64,000 nucleotides of DNA, from assembly GCF_010731815.2 (NCBI RefSeq), contig NZ_AP022593.1:2542001-2606000 (forward strand). The letters are read 5' to 3'. Position 1 is the first letter of the stretch, and each line of letters opens with the position of its first letter. This stretch comes from Mycolicibacterium arabiense. Lineage in GTDB: Bacteria > Actinomycetota > Actinomycetes > Mycobacteriales > Mycobacteriaceae. Positions 58,689 to 64,000 of this stretch are shown here, piece by piece. Position numbers and translations under genes: made by a program. The notes beneath the pieces are model-generated. The model worked only from the letters and a program-made list of their open reading frames with translations, was not told the DNA's origin and did not search any database.

Positions 58689-61097
58689 ATGAGCGACCGA
58701 GACCTTCCTTCGCACGCCGTGGCAAGCATGGGGCTGCGCGCGCCGCGTGTCGTTCTCGTCGTTCCCGCAACCGACAACTGGCATCTCGCGGCCATGAATG
58801 GAATGCACGTCCTGTCAACAACATGGGGCGGTGCAGGATTCGTCGTCTACCCGGCCGCGACCCAAGACGTTCATCCCGCGCTGTTGGCTGCTTTCAGGGA
58901 GTACGACCCCGACGCCGTGCTCGTTCCGCCGGGAAGTTGGCCAATGTCGCAGGCGGATCGAACAGCGATTATGGCTGCGCAAATCGCCATCTCGGCCCAG
59001 TGCTCGAATTTTCGGTCACCGATCGCCAACGAGCAGTCCGTCGCGTCGCCCAGCCCGTCGGACCTTTGGGAAATTCTCTTCGAGCACGGTAAACCCGGCT
59101 CTGGCCGCCCCACCGCTCTTGATGACGCAATGAACCCTCGCCCACCCGGTATAACGATCGGCGTCAACCCCGCAGTCGTCAGCTCCATCGGACTCGCCGC
59201 TGCCTCACGTTGGGGACTGCCCGAGCCACCGACTCCGGGCTCGCGGGATGTCGACCCAGCAATTCTGCGAAGGGCCGTCCGGCGTCTAGCGTCTTCGACC
59301 TTTGACCCTACGAACCTGACTGGCATCACGAATCGCGACAATTTCGAAGGGACTTATGCCACAGACCTCGCGCTTACCCTCTGTGGGCTTGAAGGCGCAC
59401 AGGGGTGGGGGCCGGGTCGTGCAGATGCAGTCGTGGTGTGGGGTGATGAACCCGACGACTTCGCGCTCGCAATGGCCTGGGATCGAACGTACGGAATGGG
59501 TGTATGGCTGCCAGACGAATGGTGGACGGACAACACAATACGGAGTGACATCTTGCGGGGCATCGACACTCTGGCAGCTGACGCCTATCCCAGATTTCGC
59601 AGAGTTCTATTCACATCTACATCACTCAATCGTGAAGAGTTGACAGCACGAGTTGAGGAGTGTCGCAATTCATTACAAGAATCACTCAAGCAGGATGTCG
59701 TACCACCGCCAGATCAATCCGTCGTTCTTCCGGCAGAGTCGCTGCCGTTTTCGCGTTACTTCAAAACCCACTATGTTCTCGCGGAGAATCTCGCCCATGA
59801 GTGGTCGACGACGGTCTATGAAGATTCCGGCACGATTGCGTTCGCGATGCTACCTAGAGTTCCCCTCATCGGCGTAAGGGGATTGGAGCCGTTAGAGAAA
59901 AGTGCAAGCTGGTTCGTCGATGTCACAGTGCGCGATCACGATATTCCAGTCACGACCGCGATTCCCGAGCCAAATCTGTTGGCAAATGGCGAAGACTCAC
60001 AACCAACGCGAGTTCGCGCAAGCCGAAACGGAATCTCCTACGGGGCGTACAGGTCGGACGTAATACCCGTCGGCGCAACCGTCTCACAATCGCTCACGCG
60101 CCCACTTCTCCGCTACCCATCGCTACTCGAATGGGCAAGCGCGCGGGCGCAGACCAACGGATTGACTGTGAAGCCATCGGTTGCAGGGACACAAGCAACA
60201 GTGATCGCGAAGATGATGGGTGGCAGACAAGCGCTGACCGAACTCATCGCAAGCGACCTTCTCCCGGCGCTAAAAGCATTCCAGGCCAAGGGCGCCACAA
60301 GGGACGCCTACCCCGACCAAGCAGGCTGCGTGCTCGACAGCGCTCGCGAAGAGGGCTACCTCCATTTCGAGGGATTGTGCCTCCGAACGCGCAACTCGTC
60401 GAGCGAGAGTCAGCAGGCCGGCCCCGCCCAGCAAAGCGTTCCCCCTAACGCGAGTTCACGCGACCAGATCGACCGACTCCTGCGATGGGGAGTCCTGAGA
60501 CGAGGGTTGATCCTTCGATGCCCATTCTGTAATCACCTGGCTTTCACCAACATCGAAGACCTCGGGAACACGATCCGCTGCCCCAGATGCACTGACGACT
60601 ACCCCCTCGAACGCGAGCGCTGGCGTTCACCAGTGAGCGAGCCAAGATGGTTTTACGATTTACACCCAACCGCCCGTGCGCTTCTCAAGGGCAATGGCGA
60701 TGTTCCACTACTCCTTTCGGCGCATCTGCGGACTTCTTCTCGGCGCGCCTTCACCGACGCGCCAGAGTTCGAGTTACAGCGAGCCGATGGAAGCTCAGAA
60801 GTCGAAACGGACCTTCTAGCACTGGTGGACCGCCAACTCGTCATTGCCGAAGCCAAGTCAAACGGCACTTTCGGGAGCGACAGAAACGCAGCCGCTACGA
60901 AACGAGTGCGGGCGGCACGCCTCTTCCAAGCCGATCAGATCATTCTCGCAACGACTACCGACGTCTGGGAAGCTCAGTCGATATCCGCGATGAGATCAGC
61001 GATCGCTGATGAAAGCTGGCCAGCGCGGCCGCCTACGTTGCGAATCGTCACTCGGCTCGGCGGCAGTGAAGTCATCGACGCACTTGAGCAGACTTAG
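58689..61097 (+). CDS. 802-aa protein with zinc ribbon and C-terminal PD-(D/E)XK nuclease-like domain
   Basis: ATG 58689 follows a GGGGG stretch. Residues 1-600 are unfamiliar: the opening APRVVLVVPATDNWHLAAMN is followed by long mixed regions without known motifs. A zinc ribbon at about 611-640 (CPFCNHLAF and CPRCTDDYPL) precedes a C-terminal domain with E706-x-D708, then E721-A-K723 in LVIAEAKSNG, the core of a PD-(D/E)XK nuclease. Codon use is less GC-rich than in neighbours to the left. A nuclease in a fresh island suggests a defence or mobile-element function, but the large N-terminal part gives no clue to its target. Confidence 0.6.
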   Translation: MSDRDLPSHAVASMGLRAPRVVLVVPATDNWHLAAMNGMHVLSTTWGGAGFVVYPAATQDVHPALLAAFREYDPDAVLVPPGSWPMSQADRTAIMAAQIAISAQCSNFRSPIANEQSVASPSPSDLWEILFEHGKPGSGRPTALDDAMNPRPPGITIGVNPAVVSSIGLAAASRWGLPEPPTPGSRDVDPAILRRAVRRLASSTFDPTNLTGITNRDNFEGTYATDLALTLCGLEGAQGWGPGRADAVVVWGDEPDDFALAMAWDRTYGMGVWLPDEWWTDNTIRSDILRGIDTLAADAYPRFRRVLFTSTSLNREELTARVEECRNSLQESLKQDVVPPPDQSVVLPAESLPFSRYFKTHYVLAENLAHEWSTTVYEDSGTIAFAMLPRVPLIGVRGLEPLEKSASWFVDVTVRDHDIPVTTAIPEPNLLANGEDSQPTRVRASRNGISYGAYRSDVIPVGATVSQSLTRPLLRYPSLLEWASARAQTNGLTVKPSVAGTQATVIAKMMGGRQALTELIASDLLPALKAFQAKGATRDAYPDQAGCVLDSAREEGYLHFEGLCLRTRNSSSESQQAGPAQQSVPPNASSRDQIDRLLRWGVLRRGLILRCPFCNHLAFTNIEDLGNTIRCPRCTDDYPLERERWRSPVSEPRWFYDLHPTARALLKGNGDVPLLLSAHLRTSSRRAFTDAPEFELQRADGSSEVETDLLALVDRQLVIAEAKSNGTFGSDRNAAATKRVRAARLFQADQIILATTTDVWEAQSISAMRSAIADESWPARPPTLRIVTRLGGSEVIDALEQT

Positions 61098-61140
61098 CGC
61101 GATACACACGGCGGACCGAAGATTCCCAGAACCGTGCTGA

Positions 61141-61207
61141 CCGAAATGAGCAGTTTCGGCCGATAGTTTCCGCGGGTGGCGGCACGGGGGTTGCCCCACC
61201 ACCGTGC
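61141..61207. terminator. Two hairpins between convergent genes
   Basis: CCGAAA (61141-61146) and TTTCGG (61154-61159) close a 7-base loop, and GCACGG (61182-61187) with CCGTGC (61202-61207) closes a second hairpin with an inner GGG/CCC. They lie in the 147-base gap between the 802-aa gene and the convergent membrane-protein gene and probably end transcription on both sides; no T-run follows. Confidence 0.4.
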
Positions 61208-61244
61208 GCGGTCCGCGTCTAGCCATACCTGCGGCCGTGAACCG

Positions 61245-62867
61245 CTACCAGAATCCGAGACCAGATACCCAGGTCCAAACCTTCACCCCAAGCGATTGCA
61301 CTGTCGCATTCGTCGTCAACAGGGTGACTACCGCGACTGTCGACGAGAGGACGGACACTTTCAACGCTGTACGCGATACCCGCATGCTTTGCATAGACGA
61401 CGACAGCGACGCCGTCGCCGTCAAGATGCCTCGATACTGAGCGTCATCGTCCATCAACTGCTTCATCGTCTCGGCCTGCTCCGCGGCCAACTCGTCGCTC
61501 ATTTCAACTGCCGGTACGGTCGTTTGGCCGCCTCGAAGCGCGTCAAGCGTCTGAACCCACGGCGTTGCTCGACGTGTGAACTGAGCGTCACCGTCTTCCA
61601 GCCACTTGGCGTCGTTGAATACCTTGATGTCTCTTCCGATGCTGTTGATGTTGAAACTGAGCGTCAGTAGGTCGCCTCGCAGCCGTTCAAGTTGCTTCAT
61701 CGAGTAGCGTCCGTGTTCGCTTCGAGCGCCGTCACGCATGGTCGCGTACAGCCGGTGGTAGACGCGCAGCATCTCGGAGATTGATAGTCGAAGCAAGCTG
61801 TTCTGTAGACCTTCTCGCACGTAATTGACTATGGGCCAGTTATCCCACCGGTCAATCTCGCCGTACGTTGCAAAATGATGCTTGCCTCGGTCGAGGATCG
61901 ACTGACGCTGGCCCCACAGTGCCCAAGTACGACGCGTGTCGATGTAGTGGACTGTAAAAGGTTCTACCCGTTCGAGATTGAGCCCAGGAAGGTCGTCCGA
62001 CGTTTGCGTGAACGTATTCTCCGAGAGCCCCAGCGCACCGTAGACGCGGTCATCCCTCGCGCTTAGATTCTGTGCGATCGTGGCTTCACGCAATGTAAAT
62101 AGCATTAGGTCGACGAGGGGCTGCGGCTCGCCATTCGCAGCGAAGAAACCTGGGCAGGTAGTTTTCAGCCAAGACCTGGCGATGTCATGCATCGATTGGC
62201 GCGCCTGCTGTGTGCGTCTGTTGGCCATAGCCTGCGCGGTGTACGCCAGCGGCCATTCGCCCCGACCGTGGACGAATTCCGGCTCGTAGTCCTGCTGCCA
62301 TACAGAATCAACTTGACGCGCGCCATCCTCAGTCACGTAGAAAGTGGCTACGACTGCTGTGATAGATTCGCCTACCTGCACAGCGTTGAGCGCTACAGCA
62401 TCGAATGTCCTAGGCAACTTGTATTTTCGTGCATCAGGAATCTTCGAATGGCTCTCCATTCCGACGAACGTTCCCAGCGTCCACCACACCCAATCAGCCC
62501 CCGACCGCGCATCTGCCACGATGTCGAAGTCCGCCTGAGTGGTGCCGTGGGGGCCACCGTGCCAGTTATGGCGCTTGATCATTCGTTTGAGTTCTTCGGA
62601 TGCGCTCGGTGGAAAGAACTCGACGGCGAAAAGACCAGGAATGCGAACATGTTCGCCGACTGGAATCTGAAAACCGTTGATGGCGTCCCACGTTGGGTCG
62701 GACGAGCCAAGTTTCCCCATGTGGACGCGGTGATTCTTGCGACCGATGGAGTAGGCCATTCCTCGGTCGAGCGCATTCGTCACTCTGAGCGGTGCTCGAT
62801 GCCCCAGCCGGGACTGTCGAACACGTTGAAGGATTCGGAAACCGAGAGATTTATCGTTACTTTGCAA
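61245..62867 (-). CDS. Island protein of unknown function with C-terminal membrane helices
   Basis: Up to 540 aa from TTG 62867; ATG 62765 (MAYSIGRKNHRVHMGKLG) is an alternative and I cannot decide. The first 470 residues are soluble and unfamiliar (FDIVADARSGADWVWWTLGT, REGLQNSLLRLSISEMLRVY), with a long helical stretch near the end (SDELAAEQAETMKQLMDDDA). The last 45 residues contain one or two membrane helices (VSVLSSTVAVVTLLTTNATV and GVKVWTWVSGLGFW), a CorA-like soluble-helix-then-membrane layout. Such C-terminal anchors recur in abortive-infection effectors, but this is only an analogy. Confidence 0.5.
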   Translation of the reverse strand: MQSNDKSLGFRILQRVRQSRLGHRAPLRVTNALDRGMAYSIGRKNHRVHMGKLGSSDPTWDAINGFQIPVGEHVRIPGLFAVEFFPPSASEELKRMIKRHNWHGGPHGTTQADFDIVADARSGADWVWWTLGTFVGMESHSKIPDARKYKLPRTFDAVALNAVQVGESITAVVATFYVTEDGARQVDSVWQQDYEPEFVHGRGEWPLAYTAQAMANRRTQQARQSMHDIARSWLKTTCPGFFAANGEPQPLVDLMLFTLREATIAQNLSARDDRVYGALGLSENTFTQTSDDLPGLNLERVEPFTVHYIDTRRTWALWGQRQSILDRGKHHFATYGEIDRWDNWPIVNYVREGLQNSLLRLSISEMLRVYHRLYATMRDGARSEHGRYSMKQLERLRGDLLTLSFNINSIGRDIKVFNDAKWLEDGDAQFTRRATPWVQTLDALRGGQTTVPAVEMSDELAAEQAETMKQLMDDDAQYRGILTATASLSSSMQSMRVSRTALKVSVLSSTVAVVTLLTTNATVQSLGVKVWTWVSGLGFW

Positions 62868-62950
62868 GGTAGTTCACAGTCCGCACCCCGGGTATGTCTC
62901 CGCAGAGACTCGACACCCAGGCGTTAGATTCAAGGTTCAATTCCGGCGGT

Positions 62951-63370
62951 CTAAGCACATGTATTCTCGGAAGTGAAAGCGAAAAATATGTTGTCCCGCA
63001 ATTCATTTGATTCAGATACGTACGCGAAACTCTGGGGCGGGATACCGGAAGGAAGCAAGTCGCCAATACTAAGAGGCGCAACCAGACGAATGGCACTTAG
63101 TATTTGGATACCCGAACCCACCGCACTGCCTCCGTAGTATCGGTCGAAGTCAATTCGATCGATACAGCCCACTCTACGAAACCTCCGCCACAGGGCGCTC
63201 GGCTCGGCGGTAACGCTCGGACCCGCAGCGAAGCATCCGACGATCCTCTGAACGGGAGCCGTGGCATACACCCAGACCAGCGACACGTCATCGGCAAGCG
63301 GTCGCTTGCGGAACTCGACTTTCTTGCGGCCATCCATAATCGCCTCCGCATACTGCGGATGCACTGACAT
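62951..63370 (-). CDS. ASCH-domain (PUA-like) protein
   Basis: Product of 139 aa from ATG 63370, which starts three bases after the upstream stop; an ATG at 63403 is in frame but would overlap the previous gene by 31 bases. ASCH pattern: VHPQYAEAIMDGRKKVEFRK at the start, LVWVYATAPVQRIVGCF and a conserved GG/GS segment later. ASCH domains belong to the PUA-like superfamily and bind RNA or modified bases. Coupled to the PUA/EVE-like gene upstream. Confidence 0.75.
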   Translation of the reverse strand: MSVHPQYAEAIMDGRKKVEFRKRPLADDVSLVWVYATAPVQRIVGCFAAGPSVTAEPSALWRRFRRVGCIDRIDFDRYYGGSAVGSGIQILSAIRLVAPLSIGDLLPSGIPPQSFAYVSESNELRDNIFFAFTSENTCA

Positions 63371-63372
63371 CA

Positions 63373-64000
63373 CTATCTGGCGGCCAGCTGACGGTGAATC
63401 CATTGTTTACCAGCCTCTCCCACTTGTTGAACGGCCTGCGGTGGCACGTTTAGCACGCTACTGAATTGGAGTTCCGGGAGGGTCCACGGGTCGTCTAGGA
63501 CCCAGTCGCGACGGAACATGATGACCAGAACTTGTCGTGAGTGACTCGCGAGCCTTTCGACGTCATCGGCGCTGTAGACGGTCCTGCCACCAACCATGTT
63601 CGTGACATCTTCTGCTGATCCAGTCCGAAGCGTCTCTTCGACAACCCCAATGACTTCTACGGTCTTGAAGCCTGATCGGTAGAAAAGGATGATATCCCCC
63701 GGCTCCAGCCTGTTTGTACTTGCGTTGCACAGGTACGCCTTTCGCAATACGTTGCCCCACGGGCGTATCTGCTCGCCTGCAAAATCGGGAAAAGCGAGCT
63801 GTCCTTTCTCGACCGCTGACGACATCGCACACTCCGGGAAGAGCTGATTGTGCCAATGGTTCTTGATACGAATAACAAACGCGGACGCATTGAGTGACAC
63901 GGCGGGCGGTCCGTACCGGACGTGGTACTCCAGCGCTCCGACCGACTCGTCACGCGGTTCGTAGGCCTTCGCTAGTACACGTTCTCCACGTTGCGACCGT
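63373..64000 (-). CDS. EVE/PUA-like domain protein (5' end outside the window)
   Basis: The frame is open to the window edge (RSQRGERVLAKAYEPRDESV at the edge) and ends at TAG 63373. The visible 208 codons include SLNASAFVIRIKNHWHNQLF and a C-terminal domain with IRPWGNVLRKAYLCNASTNR, LEPGDIILFYRSGFKTVEVI and GVVEETLRTG, the pattern of EVE-like domains of the PUA superfamily that read modified bases. The part before it may belong to an N-terminal acetyltransferase-like domain, which I cannot confirm. Its stop is three bases from the ASCH start, so the two are one operon. Confidence 0.6.
   Translation of the reverse strand, partial: RSQRGERVLAKAYEPRDESVGALEYHVRYGPPAVSLNASAFVIRIKNHWHNQLFPECAMSSAVEKGQLAFPDFAGEQIRPWGNVLRKAYLCNASTNRLEPGDIILFYRSGFKTVEVIGVVEETLRTGSAEDVTNMVGGRTVYSADDVERLASHSRQVLVIMFRRDWVLDDPWTLPELQFSSVLNVPPQAVQQVGEAGKQWIHRQLAAR

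Noticed and set aside
62857..63096. 79-codon leftward frame between the membrane protein and the ASCH gene
   Set aside because: Overlaps both neighbours, no ribosome site, unstructured translation.
1..64000. CRISPR array, rRNA, insertion sequence or integrase gene
   Set aside because: No regularly spaced repeats, rRNA motifs, transposase or integrase motifs were seen anywhere in the window.

Overview
The window looks like a chromosomal segment of a fast-growing mycobacterium (Mycolicibacterium type). It is very GC-rich, with start codons packed into ATGA/GTGA overlaps. It encodes mycolic-acid S-adenosylmethionine methyltransferases, a UsfY-like protein, DUF732 and Ddn-type proteins, a microaggregate-binding-protein-like peptide and EchA3-RecC-RecB-RecD in the order known from Mycobacterium tuberculosis (Rv0632c-Rv0629c). 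That block together with the mycolate methyltransferases makes the left half recognisable mycobacterial core, with accessory genes inserted in it.

Layout. 1-3.1 kb: tail of a membrane protein, a degenerate DUF2235 protein, a one-TM protein, echA3. 3.3-13 kb: an HD-type small alarmone hydrolase divergent from recC-recB-recD, followed by a coupled L,D-transpeptidase-like gene. 13-17.4 kb: housekeeping and stress singletons (SDR epimerase, SOUL protein, TspO-like protein, MBP1-like peptide, AhpD-like protein, GNAT, UsfY-like). 17.4-24.2 kb: a tightly coupled leftward operon (GntR/HutC regulator, 2x[4Fe-4S] ferredoxin, SsuA-like binding lipoprotein, permease, ATPase, AprA/FrdA-like flavoprotein with a HEAT tail). 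This is my leading candidate for an undescribed catabolic system. 24.2-30.5 kb: a long perfect inverted repeat, an HNH nuclease, a frameshifted RibD/DHFR-like gene, a NYN RNase-like protein, a DUF732 protein, then Vsr and two tandem cytosine-5 methyltransferases. 30.5-37.7 kb: glycosyltransferase, small DUF6307-like protein, alcohol-dehydrogenase remnant coupled to an aldehyde dehydrogenase, two mycolate methyltransferases, exported lipase. 37.8-44.5 kb: CAP-RCC1 fusion, frameshifted DUF1345 gene, two unknowns, duplicated SDRs with a divergent TetR. 44.5-49.2 kb: VapBC, two unknowns, a NERD-UvrD helicase, a small exported protein. 49.3-53.9 kb: P450, phosphotriesterase-like lactonase, HpcH/HpaI aldolase, 2-hydroxyacid dehydrogenase and TetR, a second coherent catabolic operon with a palindromic operator at its head. 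54-58.4 kb: RibD-like reductase, Tat/lipoprotein acetamidase-like protein, Ddn-like protein, EntS-like MFS exporter.

58.4-64 kb: a tRNA 3'-end-like sequence marks an abrupt change to visibly lower GC and unfamiliar genes. These are a large zinc-ribbon/PD-(D/E)XK protein, a C-terminally membrane-anchored protein, and an ASCH protein overlapping a PUA/EVE-like protein that runs off the window. I read this as the left end of an integrated island, possibly defence-related.

The functional assignments rest on motifs read by eye; no database search was possible. Two genes carry frameshifts and one is a remnant, so either decay or sequencing error is present locally.
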